Positions 1-9,651 of a DNA stretch of 64,000 nt are shown here, one piece after another. The position numbers and the translations under genes are program-made. The stretch lies in NCBI GenBank assembly GCA_050950025.1, contig JBMNGW010000013.1, positions 1 through 64,000 of the forward strand. The letters are read 5' to 3'. The stretch is from JBMNGW01 sp050950025. Lineage in GTDB: Bacteria > Spirochaetota > Spirochaetia > Sphaerochaetales > Sphaerochaetaceae. The stretch's first letter is position 1, and every line of letters begins with the position of its first letter. The notes beneath the pieces were generated by a model. The model saw nothing but the letters and a program-made list of their open reading frames with translations. It was not told the origin of the DNA and did no database searches.

Positions 1-9
1 CTTCTGAAC

Positions 10-909
10 ATGACATTCAAACAATTTAACCGCATCGTTGAGATAAGAACCAAAATTATCAGCATGGGCACATTTGCCTGTGCCAGCTCCTATGCTGTTG
101 TAAATACCCACCAATGGTCATGGCCCCGATTTTTAGTCACCTTAGCCTCGGTGCTTTGCATCGACATGGGGACCACCGGCTTTAACAGTTTCTTTGATTT
201 TGCCAGCGGCACCGATATCAAAGAGTATAACTTGGAAAAGGACAAAGTGCTGGTCCATGAAGGAGTGAACCCCTTAGCCGCCTTGGGCATCTCGCTGGCT
301 TTATACGCCATTGGAGGGGCTTTGGGACTACTGCTTGCCTACTGGACAAGCTGGAAGCTATTACTTGCGGGAGCCGTGTCGATGGCTATCGGGTTTTTAT
401 ACACTGGCGGCCCATTTCCCATCTCTCGCACCCCTTTTGGCGAACTATTTGCCGGAGGGTTTTTAGGCTCTATCCTCTTTCTCATCGCTGTGTACGTGCA
501 AAAACTCACCTTGAATGCTTCAGATGTTTTAGTCTCTCTCCCTTTCTCTTTACTTATTGGCCTTATTTTAACAGTAAATAACACCTGTGACAAAAAGGCC
601 GACATCATTGCAGGCAGAAGAACGCTCTCCATTCTTCTTTCCCAAAAGACAATTATCAAGATAATGAAAGCAACTCTTATCCTGAGCTGGGGCCTGTCGA
701 TTCTAACAGCCGCCTTGGGGCTTTTACCTCTGCTCTCTCTTCCCCTATTTGCCGTTAGTTTCCTTCTAAGTGCCAAAACGTATCACAGGATGCAGCGCAG
801 AGGATTTTCTCTTAGCACCAAAGGAATTTCGATGGGAGATATCTCTCGCATCTTTTTGCTTTATTGCCTCTCTTTTGTACTGGGAAATCTCTTTGCTCTT
901 CTGTGGTAA
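10..909 (+). CDS. UbiA/MenA-family prenyltransferase
   Basis: Integral membrane protein of about 299 residues with alternating hydrophobic segments, of the UbiA superfamily that attaches isoprenoid chains to aromatic acceptors. Two Asp-rich Mg-prenyl-diphosphate sites are visible: NSFFDFASGTD near residue 59 and NNTCDKKAD near residue 189, followed by GRRTL as in MenA (DHNA prenyltransferase). No other menaquinone gene is in the window, so the acceptor is unknown. The reading frame is still open at base 1, so the true start may lie upstream; the ATG used gives normal family length. Family call is confident, substrate is not. Confidence 0.75.
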   Translation: MTFKQFNRIVEIRTKIISMGTFACASSYAVVNTHQWSWPRFLVTLASVLCIDMGTTGFNSFFDFASGTDIKEYNLEKDKVLVHEGVNPLAALGISLALYAIGGALGLLLAYWTSWKLLLAGAVSMAIGFLYTGGPFPISRTPFGELFAGGFLGSILFLIAVYVQKLTLNASDVLVSLPFSLLIGLILTVNNTCDKKADIIAGRRTLSILLSQKTIIKIMKATLILSWGLSILTAALGLLPLLSLPLFAVSFLLSAKTYHRMQRRGFSLSTKGISMGDISRIFLLYCLSFVLGNLFALLW

Positions 910-975
910 GTTGTGCAAAGCTTTCCGCCGCATAAAAAGCGATTACAAAGGAGAACATACATCGTATCAGGCAGA

Positions 976-1047
976 AGCGACTGAAGGGAGTCGAACCCTC
1001 GTCACGAGCTTGGGAAGCTCGGGTAATAACCGTTATACGACAGTCGC
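976..1047 (-). tRNA. tRNA-Gly (anticodon CCC)
   Basis: On the minus strand the acceptor arms GCGACTG and CAGTCGC pair over seven bases. The anticodon stem CGAGC/GCTCG encloses the loop TTCCCAA, giving anticodon CCC. The T-arm is GAGGG-TTCGACT-CCCTT. The discriminator base is T, usual for bacterial glycine tRNAs, and CCA is not encoded. Confidence 0.9.
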
Positions 1048-1058
1048 AATATGGGCTT

Positions 1059-1087
1059 ATGATACCTAAAACCCAAATCATGTTCAA
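1059..1087 (-). promoter_or_regulatory. Sigma70-type promoter of tRNA-Gly
   Basis: On the minus strand TTGAAC is separated by 17 bases from TATCAT, ending 11 bases before the mature tRNA 5' end. The remaining bases up to 1317 show no gene or strong structure. Confidence 0.7.
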
Positions 1088-1317
1088 GACAAAAAGGAAG
1101 AGGGAGAGAAATCAAAAACAGGAACAAACAACCATAAACGCAGATTTGTCGGCAAAGTCTACTTCTTCCCCTAAAGAGTCACACTACTTAAAGTAAAAAA
1201 AAACAGATGGGCAAATGATAAAGATTGAAAAACTCCCCTTATACCAGTATTCTATTAGTAATTTGTTGTGTAGTAAGCCTGCAGAAGGGAGAATAAACTA
1301 GAGGGGTTGAAGTTAAG

Positions 1318-2473
1318 GTGAAGAAAACATACCGCATTTCCCCTGAAGTGATCCAATGGATCATCGACCAGATTGGAACAAACATTACTCTATTTAAGTC
1401 TCTGGACACTCTCAAATCCTGGCAGGCAGGTTTAAGCTCCCCCACATTCAACGAAATTGAAACTGTCAGTAAAAAAAACACACATTCCTCTTGGATATTT
1501 TTTCCTTCAAACTCCACCAAAGGAAAAAATCAAGCTTCTGGAATATAGGACCATAGCAAATGCCGAATTTGACATTCCAAGCAGGGATTTAATCGACACA
1601 ATTACAGATATGGAGCAGATTGTCGATTGGACACGGAACTACCTGATTTCCGAGGGGTCTGAAATCAATACGATTGTCGGAAAACTCAAAGGGAACTCTC
1701 ATATTGAAGTTATCGCCGATTATATCAGGCAAACGTTGGGGATATCTGTACGTTGGTTTGAAACTGCAGAAAATCCTTTTACATACCTTAGAAATCGTAT
1801 GAGTGAAGTTGGTATTATTGTCATGATGAGTGGCATTGTTCGCAATAACACACATCGTGCGCTCGATATCAATGAGTTCCGTGCGTTTACCATCATTGAT
1901 GAATATGCTCCGTTGATTTTTATCAACAGCATGGATTCCAAAAACGGCAAATTGTTCTCTCTTCTACACGAATTCACCCCACATCTGCTTGGGAGAAACC
2001 AATCTGTTCAACGACAGAAACAGTACCAGGCAAAAATGTCAGTAAACTCGAGACTATCTGTAATGCCGTAGCAGCAGAAATCCTCGTTCCATCCACCCTG
2101 TTCGACCCAGCATGGAATACGTTACACTCTTTATCTGTATCTTTAGAAGAAACTATTGGCAAGGTTGCACACTCTTTCAAATGTGGTTATGTCGTCATTG
2201 CCCGGAAGGCTCTTGATGCCAGGAAAATTGACCAAGCCACATATGATGGAATCGCAAAAGAAGCAACCCGAAAATATCATGAGCAAACACAATCCAAGAA
2301 AGTCGGCCAAGGAGATTTTTACCGCACTAAAGGAAGCCGCATAGATAAAACGATTCCTCTCTTTTGTCGTTGACAGTGTCTCTCGAGGTAAGACGCTTTA
2401 TTCCGAAGCATTTAGACTCACTGATACTAATAGGCATACTTTTTTTGAACTTCTGGGAAGGATGAATGCGTGA
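1318..2473 (+). CDS. ImmA/IrrE-family metallopeptidase (XRE-COG2856 type), frameshifted
   Basis: Reconstructed product of about 384 residues. The N-terminal part resembles XRE/COG2856 proteins, with a conserved stretch HIPLGYFFLQTPP leading into the protease domain. The zinc motif HEFTH is restored by removing one C from the run at 1977-1980. The C-terminal part contains GDFYRTKGSR and RGKTLYSEAFRL, typical of this family's end. Four single-base insertions break the frame, in homopolymers at about 1471-1478, 1977-1980, 2032-2036 and 2347-2350. The GTG start at 1318 follows a weak purine-rich stretch. It overlaps the next gene by four bases, as an antitoxin-like partner would. Whether it is decayed or only mis-assembled cannot be settled here. 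Confidence 0.75.
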
Positions 2474-2995
2474 AATTGGATAGAGCTATATATCTCATAG
2501 ACACTAACTCCCTAATAACTCCAAAAGCTACGTATTATCCATTTGATTTTGCTCCGAAATTTTGGCAGTCAATGGCTGAAAAAATTCAAGATGGTTCTAT
2601 AGCTATCTTAGACTTAGTAAAAAAAGAGATTCTAAAACCTTCAATCAAGGATGACTTGGCTATTTGGATGAGCAATCTGAAGATTGGGCAGTATATTGAT
2701 CACAAACAGCAACAGATAGTCGACAAGTATGCCCAAGTAATCCAGTTCCTTCAAAAATGATTCATGTTACTCTGAAAAAGCTCTTCGCCTTTGGGCCGAC
2801 AAGTCAGTAGCCGATCCTTGGTTGATTGCCACTGCAGTGGTGTACGGATTTACTATCGTTACTTTTGAAAAATACGTAAAAGCTAACGCTAATAACCCCA
2901 GTGGCGTTCCCAAAATTCCAAATGTAGCAGAACATTTTCAAGTAAGAACAATTGACCTATTCCAGATGATAAGAAACCTAGGCATCAAGTTATAG
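2470..2995 (+). CDS. DUF4411-family PIN-like protein, probable toxin, frameshifted
   Basis: Reconstructed product of about 174 residues. It begins with IYLIDTNSLI, the acidic first strand of PIN-like nucleases, and later has WADKSVADPWLIATA and TIVTFEK, matching the second acidic cluster and core of DUF4411 proteins. One base is missing in the A-run at 2753-2757, splitting the gene. It starts with GTG overlapping the stop of the ImmA/IrrE-like gene by four bases, so translation is probably coupled. The expected function is an RNase toxin held by its partner; that is inferred from family context, not shown here. Confidence 0.7.
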
Positions 2996-3188
2996 GATTT
3001 GGTTTTACCAATCACGATGATGCATTCCCAATATGTGTCTATCGCCTCCCCAAAATTCTGTTTGATTTATGACAAAACCAATCTTTATACGACTCTTACA
3101 ACTCTCTTTTTTCTCTTCTTTTTTCTTTTTAGCAGGTGGATAATGTATGTTACTGTTCATACCATCTGCAATAAGCAAAGAGTTTTCG

Positions 3189-3217
3189 TTGACGTGGGGG
3201 TGGCTGGAGGTTACACT
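3189..3217 (+). promoter_or_regulatory. Strong promoter of the sugar-ABC ATPase gene
   Basis: TTGACG (3189-3194) and TACACT (3212-3217) are separated by 17 bases, about 28 bases before the ATG at 3246. The rest of 2996-3188 shows no gene. Confidence 0.75.
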
Positions 3218-3245
3218 GACGACATAAGATAAATGGGGGTAGCCA

Positions 3246-4342
3246 ATGGCCACTGTAGAACTTAAAGACATTACTAAAATCTATGAAGGTAATGTAAAAG
3301 CTGTTGACAGCGTCAACTTTGAAATCAAAGGACAGAGAATTTGTTGTTCTCGTAGGACCTTCAGGGTGTGGAAAATCGACCACGCTAAGAATGGTCGCCG
3401 GACTGGAAGACATCACCAGTGGTGAGCTGTACATTGACGGTAAGCTGGTCAATGATGTGCCGCCCAAAGACCGGGACATCGCCATGGTGTTCCAAAACTA
3501 TGCGTTATATCCGCATATGAGCGTCTATGACAACATGGCCTTCGGTCTGAAAATCAGAAAATTCCCTAAAGCAGAAATTGACCAACGGGTTCGTGAAGCA
3601 GCCAAGATTCTCGATATCGAGCAGCTTTTGGACCGCAAGCCAAAAGCCCTTTCAGGGGGACAAAGACAGCGTGTAGCAGTCGGCAGAGCCATTGTGCGCA
3701 AGCCTAAAGTATTCTTGTTTGACGAGCCTCTTTCTAACCTTGATGCCAAATTGCGCGTGCAAATGAGAGCCGAAATCTCTTCGCTGCACAACCGCCTTAA
3801 AGCAACCATGATTTATGTCACTCACGACCAAGTCGAAGCTTTGACGATGGCCGATAAAATTGTTGTTATGAAAAATGGCATTATTCAACAAATCGGCGGA
3901 CCGCTTGAGCTGTACAATGAGCCGACCAATAAATTTGTGGCCGGATTCATCGGCTCTCCTCCGATGAACTTTTTAAACGTTGCCATTACTGCCGAAGGTG
4001 ATCAACTGTATGCAGATGAAGGTTCGTTCAGAATGAAGCTGACAGCCGAACAGAACAAACTGTTGGCCCCGTATGTAGGCAAAAACATCACGTTCGGTAT
4101 CAGACCCGAAGACGTCAAATACTCAGCTGATCCGATTGAAGATGTGACGTTGAATGGACAAATCAGTGTTATTGAGCCACTGGGTTCAGAAACTCACCTT
4201 TACATTGACAGTGAGCGGCATCAATTCATCGGTAAAGTTGAACCCAATATTCAACTGAAAGTAGATCAGCAAATCAGTTTGGTTCACCGATTTGAAAAAA
4301 GCCAAGCTCTTTGACATGGAAACTGAGCTGGCCATCATTTAA
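3246..4342 (+). CDS. Sugar ABC transporter ATP-binding protein (UgpC/MsmK/MalK type), frameshifted
   Basis: Cytoplasmic ATPase of about 364 residues that powers carbohydrate ABC importers. Visible motifs in order are Walker A GPSGCGKST, Q-loop VFQNYALYP, signature LSGGQRQRV, Walker B VFLFDEP, D-loop SNLDAKLR, H-loop VTHDQ, then a C-terminal TOBE/MalK regulatory region (GIRPEDV). The ATG at 3246 restores the missing first strands (VELKDITKIY). An extra G at about 3330 and an extra A in the run 4295-4300 break the frame; correcting them yields the usual ending MDMETELAII-like and TAA at 4342. No permease or binding-protein gene lies nearby, so it probably serves several transporters encoded elsewhere, as MsmK does. 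Confidence 0.88.
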
Positions 4343-4355
4343 TACCTGTTTAGCA

Positions 4356-4386
4356 AATAAAAGCCCGGGACTCCCGGGCTTTTATT
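4356..4386. terminator. Bidirectional intrinsic terminator
   Basis: A 14-bp perfect stem (arms 4356-4369 and 4373-4386, core GCCCGGG) with loop ACT is flanked by A-rich and T-rich sides, so it can act for the plus-strand ATPase gene and the minus-strand hnd operon, whose 3' ends converge here. Confidence 0.88.
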
Positions 4387-4401
4387 ATGGGTAAATCTAA
4401 T

Positions 4402-6158
4402 CTACTTCTTATAAATTCTGCGCTCAGTATAGGTAGTATGAAGCAATTGGTGAGCTTTTTCGCTTAGTGGCTTACCCAAGTAATCGGCATAAATCTGCTG
4501 AATCTCGGGGTTCTGGTGCGAACAGCGAACAGTGCTTCTCTCATCATCGGTATACAGTCCCGCTATACGCTGAGCCCTGATTTCATCGGTACTGGCATAC
4601 GGCTGTCCTCCGCCGCTGACACATCCACCGCGACAGGCCATAACTTCAATGAAATGGTAAGGAGGTTCTTTGCCCGCATCCCGAGCTTCCCTGATTTCAT
4701 CAAGCAATGTGCTGACATTGGCCATACCGTGGGCAACTGCCACAATTCAGTTTAGTCCCTTTAATATCAACAGTGCCTGAGCGGACCATCCATCCTCCCC
4801 CGTACTGCCTCAATATTCACATCTTTTAAATCTTCACCGGTCACCAGGTTGTAAGCGGTCCTAATTGCCGCTTCCATTACCCCTCCGGTATTGCCAAAGA
4901 TTGTTCCCGCTCCGGCATAGACTCCGATGGGACTATCGGCTTCTTCATCTTCAAGTTTGAGAAAATCGATTCCCGAAGCTTTGATAAGGCGGGCAAATTC
5001 TCTGGTTGTAAGAACCAGATCCACATCAGGATACCCCGAGGCAAACATGTTCTCATCACGGCTAATTTCAAATTTCTTGGCCGTACAGGGCATAATGGCC
5101 ACTGAGTAAAATCGTTGCCGGATCAATGCCCTCTTTTTCAGCATAGTAGGTCTTAGTGACAGCTCCTTGCATCATCATCGGGCTTTTTGCACTGGAGAAG
5201 TTGGGAATCATATCAGGATAATACTTCTCCATATATCGGTCCACGCTGGGCAGCAACTGGTGATCTGAGGGATGGCCCCCTCTCCGGTCGTCAGGCGCCT
5301 TACCAGCTCAGTTCCCTCTTCCATAATTGTCAAATCGGCACTGAAGTTGGTGTCAAAGACTTTATCGGCACCCCAAACGGCGCAGTGCAGAGTAAATTTT
5401 GCCGGTAGTGATGGTTCCTGCAGGCAGATTAAAGGCTTCTCCCAATGCTACTCGCACAGCAGGAGCAATTTGGACAACCACATGCTTGCTCTCATCGGAG
5501 ATGGCACGTACCAAATCTTGGGTTTCATCTTTTTCAAAAATGGGCTCCCACCGGACAGTGGGCCGAACATTGCCCGCATTTGATACAGGGGCTGTCGTTT
5601 AGCGGCAAGCCGGCTGCCGGTACCATGAGGGTATTGTCCCCTCGACCGATAAATTCAAGGGCATATACCCCTTGCATCTGCTGACAGACTTGGAACACAG
5701 CGACCACATTTAATACACTTGTTGGGATCAAGAACAATCGAAGTGGTTGAAGTGTCTTTGGGCATATCGGTAAGGCGCACCTCATAGGGTTGCTCACGCA
5801 CTCCAATTCGGCAGCAAAGCGCTGTAATTCGCATGTCCCGTTACGAGCGCAGGTAAGGCACTCATTGGGGTGGTTCGACATAATCATTTCAATGACTGTC
5901 TTGCGAATTTGATACAACTCGGCATCATGGGTGATGATGCTTAAATTCTCCTGAACCGGAGCTGCACAGGCGCGCAGCAATTTGGGAGAGTTTTCTTGCT
6001 TTACCTACGCACAATCCACAAGCCGCCCAAGCTGGCAAATCGGGGTGGTAGCACAGCGTCGGTATATTTATATGGACTTTCTTTGCAGCAGCCAACAGGT
6101 TTTTTCCCGCTTCAATTTCAACCGGTATCCCGTTAACTTTCATATGAACAGTACTCAC
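4402..6158 (-). CDS. hndD: NADP-reducing [FeFe]-hydrogenase catalytic subunit HndD, multiply frameshifted
   Basis: Reconstructed product of about 584 residues: N-terminal plant-type [2Fe-2S] domain (CYHPDLPAWAACGLC), a His-Cys cluster region (NHPNECLTCARNGTCELQ), two [4Fe-4S] motifs (CIKCGRC and CIKCGQC..CP), then the H-cluster domain with all three signatures TSCCPAW, MPCTAKKFE and MACRGGCVSGGGQP. The small-subunit-like C-terminus follows. It reduces protons or oxidises H2 with HndABC. Start is GTG with AGGAGG six bases upstream. Nine single-base indels are needed, near 6004, 5808, 5695, 5538, 5372, 5236, 5107, 4796 and 4747, mostly extra bases in short homopolymers. All active-site motifs are intact once frames are corrected, which argues for sequence error over decay. 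Confidence 0.9.
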
Positions 6159-6185
6159 TGGTTTCCTCCTAACACTCTCGATGCC

Positions 6186-7973
6186 CTAGCGGACCTCGAT
6201 GGCTCCAAATTACACGTTTCAAAACAGATAACCGCACTTGATGCAAGCCGCCTGGTCAATACTATGGGGCTCGCGTCGTTCGCCACTGATGGCATTGGTG
6301 GGACACTTGATGGCACAGGCTGTGCACCCGATGCACTTGTCGGCAAGGATGTTGTAAGTAATTAAGCTTTTGCATTTCCCCGAAGGACATTTTTTGTCGA
6401 CAATGTGGGCCAAATACTCATCTTTAAAATAGTGCAGTGACGAAAGAATCGGGTTGGGAGCCGTTTGTCCCAAGGCGCAAAGAGAGGCTCGTTTCATCGC
6501 TTCTCCAATTTCCACCATCTGGTCCAAATCGGCTAACGTACCGTTTCCTTGCGTAATTTTCTCCAGTAAATTAAGCAGCGATCTGCCTCCGATACGACAA
6601 GGAGCACACTTTCCGCACGACTCATCGACGGTGAAGTTAAGATAGAATTTAGCGACGTCCACAATACAGTCGTCCTCATCCATAACTATCATACCGCCTG
6701 AGCCCATCATAGAACCAAGTTTCATCAGTGAGCCAAAATCGATGGGAGTGTCCAAAAACTCTTTGGTAATAACTCCTCCCGAAGGCCCGCCTGTTTGCAC
6801 TGCTTTGAACTCTTTGCCTCCGGCAATGCCACCGCCGATATCGTAAATGATTTCACGCAGTGTTGTTCCCATAGGAACTTCTACCAGACCCGAGTTTCTA
6901 ATCTTTCCTGTTAAGGCAAAGACTTTGGTTCCGCGACTGTCGGCTGTACCGATTTGGCTGAACCAATCCCCCCCTTTAAGGAGGATGATGGGAATATTAG
7001 CCCATGTCTCCACGTTGTTGATAACCGTCGGCTTACCCCACAATCCTTTGACTGCCGGAAACGGAGGCCGGGGGACAGGACTGCCCCGATGCCCCTCAAT
7101 GGAGGCAAGAAGGGCTGTCTCCTCTCCGCATACAAATGCTCCGGCTCCCAGACGAATTTCAATATCAAAATCAAAGCCGCTGTTGAGAATGTTCTTCCCC
7201 AACAGCCCATACTCGCGGGCTTGGGCCATGGCAATTTCCAGTCTGCGGATGGCCAGCGGATATTCGGCTCTGATGTAGATAAACCCTTGATTAGCTCCCA
7301 CAGTCTTACCGGCAATGGTGACGGCTTCCAAAACTGAGTGGGGATCGCCTTCCAATGTCGAGCGGTCCATGTAGGCCCCCGGGTCACCTTCGTCGGCATT
7401 CACCACAATATATTTTTGATCGCTGGCGGCTTGGCGGGTGAAGTTCCATTTCATCCAGGTGGGGAACCCTGCCCCTCCGCGGCCTCGCAATCCTGAAATT
7501 TTCAACTCATTGATCACATCATCGGCACTCATCTCAAAGAGCACTTTCTCCAGTGATCGATACCCTTCACGGGCAATATATTCATCAATGTTCTCCGGAT
7601 CAATAAATCCGCAGTTACGCAAAACAACACGAAACTGTTTTTGGTAAAACTCGATGTCTTCAACTTTAGCGTGCTTTTTGCTGCCTTCCTTATTGTAGAG
7701 CAGGCGCTTAAGCTCTCGCCCTTTTACCACGTGCTCAGCAATAAGCTCTTGGGCATCTTCAGGCTTTACCTGCACATAAAAGGAGTCTTCGGGGAGGATT
7801 TTAACTATTGGTCCCTGTTCGCAGAAACCGAAACACCCCGTTTTCACTATTTGAACTTCATCGGCAACGCCCTGTTTTTTACACTCATTTGTCAGAGCTT
7901 CATAAATTTCTTGTGCTTTGGTCGATTCGCAGGCTGTCCCCCCGCAAACCAAGATGTAGTTTCTCAGAGCCAT
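6186..7973 (-). CDS. hndC: NADP-reducing hydrogenase subunit HndC (NuoF-like flavoprotein), frameshifted 3' end
   Basis: About 595 residues. An N-terminal thioredoxin-like [2Fe-2S] domain (CGGTAC, CFGFCEQGP) precedes the NuoF-type FMN/NAD(P) module (GRGGAGFPTWMKW, NADEGDPGAYMDRS), the [4Fe-4S] site CGKCAPCRIGG, and a C-terminal 2[4Fe-4S] ferredoxin (CIGCTACAIKCP, then CIKCG). Two indels close to 6225 and 6205 hide the real end; correcting them gives a second cluster with FETC and the ending GAIEVR before TAG at 6186. The start ATG overlaps the stop of hndB (TAATG) with GGAGG upstream. It carries electrons between NAD(P)H and HndD. Confidence 0.92.
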
Positions 7974-8374
7974 TATTTGCCTCCATCCTTGATGATATCT
8001 GCAGAGGGTCGGTCAAAGACATGATCGGAGACCATTTTGTTGTTCATTACATGCTCTTCCACAATACTTTTTGCAACAGTTGCATCAACTTTGCCATAAA
8101 TAACAGGAGGCATGTTAGGCGAAATGACCTCAACGGTGGGCTCAACATAGCATAGACCCATGCATCCAGTTTGTGTTACCGCCACGTGTTCCAAATGATG
8201 GGCATCCAGCTCTGCCAAAAAAGCATCGAGAACTGTTTTTGCTCCCGCAGCAATTCCGCAGGTTCCCATGCCAATTATGATTTGGATATCTTTGCCCTCT
8301 ATGTCACGCTTCTGCAGCTCAGATTTTTTGCGATCACGAAGCTCTCTTAACTGCTCCAACGTCATTTTTGCCAT
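7973..8374 (-). CDS. hndB: Hydrogenase subunit HndB, thioredoxin-like [2Fe-2S] protein
   Basis: About 133 residues. The ferredoxin fold carries the Cys pattern GMGTCGIAAGAK, then QTGCMGLC, like the N-terminal domain of NuoF/HndC. An N-terminal helix (MTLEQLRELRDRKKSEL) is usual for HndB. The ATG at 8374 is preferred over the upstream GTG at 8389, because GGAGGAGG sits six bases before it. The stop overlaps the hndC start by one base, indicating coupled translation within the operon. Confidence 0.88.
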   Translation of the reverse strand: MAKMTLEQLRELRDRKKSELQKRDIEGKDIQIIIGMGTCGIAAGAKTVLDAFLAELDAHHLEHVAVTQTGCMGLCYVEPTVEVISPNMPPVIYGKVDATVAKSIVEEHVMNNKMVSDHVFDRPSADIIKDGGK

Positions 8375-8397
8375 TTCAGCCTCCTCCACTGAACTAT

Positions 8398-8971
8398 CTA
8401 TCCCATTGGGTTCCGTATTTCTTGTACAGCAGCTTCAAACGACTCTACATACGTTTTTAAAAGCTGCAAATTTCCGCTTGTATGCATATCGCCTAGTACA
8501 TCAAGCAACTGCAAACGATCCAGCTCATACATTTCTGTTTGGTCGAACGTTGTCAGTTTCCTCTTTATCATCATCTGATACGTTCCACCGTAGGAGAGCA
8601 ATGCCACAAAGGCGGTTGCTAAATTTCCCAGCGGAGGACAATCGATGTGGTCCAACAGGAAGCTGAAAAACACGTGCGTCCCTTCCCCTTTTTTTGATTG
8701 CAGGTCAAAATTACCTCCGCAAGCCTCAACTGCCTGAATCAAAAATGGTATTCCCAGTCCTACTTTTCGCCTGGTGTGCTTAACCCCATCAGTATAAAAA
8801 GGGTCGCTCACCCGCTTTCGCACCTCCTCACTCATCCCTTTGCCGTTGTCTACAACGGTGCACTCAATTGTCTTTATTCCCTTCATCCACTGTTATTTCA
8901 ATCAGTGAAGCTTCTGCTTCAATGCTGTTTTGCACAATGTCTGCCAGAAAATCGGACAAAGATGCATGCAT
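8398..8971 (-). CDS. GHKL-type ATPase (histidine-kinase-like ATP-binding domain) in the hnd operon, frameshifted
   Basis: About 190 residues after removing one extra G at 8879-8881. It starts at ATG 8971, five bases after the hndA stop. The Bergerat ATP-binding motifs are all visible: N-box QNSIEA, G1 DNGKGMS, F-box DPFYT, G2 GLGIPFL and GEGTHVFFSF. There is no dimerisation/His-phosphotransfer helix, receiver or sensor domain, so it is a stand-alone ATP-binding module, closest in architecture to anti-sigma/serine kinases or isolated HATPase proteins found beside hydrogenase genes in some anaerobes. The role (regulation or maturation of the hydrogenase) is unknown. The C-terminal 60 residues are helical and unassigned. 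Confidence 0.75.
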
Positions 8972-8976
8972 GCCAA

Positions 8977-9444
8977 TTAACTAAACTTGGCAATGATGCC
9001 GGGCAACTGCTTTTTCGTTACTTTGCCGAATACTTCGCCGCCTATGGTTAAAACGGGAGCTAAGCCGCAACAACCAACACACCTGACCCCTTCCAAAGAG
9101 AATTTCCCATCTTCGGTGATATCGCCAATGCCGATTCCCAACAACTCTGTCAGCTCATCAACAAGGTCTTGCCCCCCTTTAAGATAGCAGGCAGTACCCA
9201 AGCAGACTTGGATGTTAAATTCACCCGGTTTAGTCATTTTAAAGAAATGGTAAAATGAGAGGACCCCATAAATAGTTGCCAAGGGGATATCGAGTAGCTG
9301 CGCAACCTTGTCGGCCGATTCGCGCGAGATAAAGCCAAACTCCTCCTGCACTTTATGCAAGACCATAATCAAGTTGCCCTGCTTTGGTTTCCACTCGTCG
9401 ATGAATGCAAGCAGATCGGCGGAGAATGTGTTCTCTTCTTTCAT
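8977..9444 (-). CDS. hndA: Hydrogenase subunit HndA (NuoE-like [2Fe-2S] protein)
   Basis: 155 residues, the normal length for NuoE/HndA. The N-terminal helical bundle (GNLIMVLHKVQEEFGFI, YGVLSFYHFF) is followed by the thioredoxin-like [2Fe-2S] domain with ligands in CLGTAC and CVGCCGLAP. It passes electrons within the Hnd complex. It is the first gene of the operon hndA-ATPase-hndB-hndC-hndD. GGAGG lies twelve bases before the ATG. Confidence 0.92.
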   Translation of the reverse strand: MKEENTFSADLLAFIDEWKPKQGNLIMVLHKVQEEFGFISRESADKVAQLLDIPLATIYGVLSFYHFFKMTKPGEFNIQVCLGTACYLKGGQDLVDELTELLGIGIGDITEDGKFSLEGVRCVGCCGLAPVLTIGGEVFGKVTKKQLPGIIAKFS

Positions 9445-9508
9445 GACAGTCTAGTTCCTCCAACTTTCAGTATTCCTGTCCATACTACAAGCGAAACGAG
9501 AAAGTTTC

Positions 9509-9536
9509 AATATATATATTTCTTTATCGATTGCAA
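9509..9536 (-). promoter_or_regulatory. Probable hnd operon promoter
   Basis: On the minus strand TTGCAA (9531-9536) is 16 bases from TATATT (9509-9514), in the only gap upstream of hndA. The A/T-rich surroundings make other choices possible. Confidence 0.45.
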
Positions 9537-9651
9537 AAATATGAAGTTTTTGCCATTTCTAAGGACTATTCATGACTGATATATCAATTTTAGCGTCTTC
9601 TATTTATCACATGCCCAGAAATTACACTTTCCCAGCTTTAAAAATGATTGC

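Noticed and set aside
4402..8374. Hydrogenase genes as true pseudogenes
   Set aside because: All catalytic and cluster motifs survive in corrected frames, and the indels sit mainly in homopolymers, as they do in nearby and housekeeping genes such as rny and nifS.
9445..9651. A Rex (NADH-sensing) operator upstream of hndA
   Set aside because: No TTGTTAA-type inverted repeat could be found in the gap.
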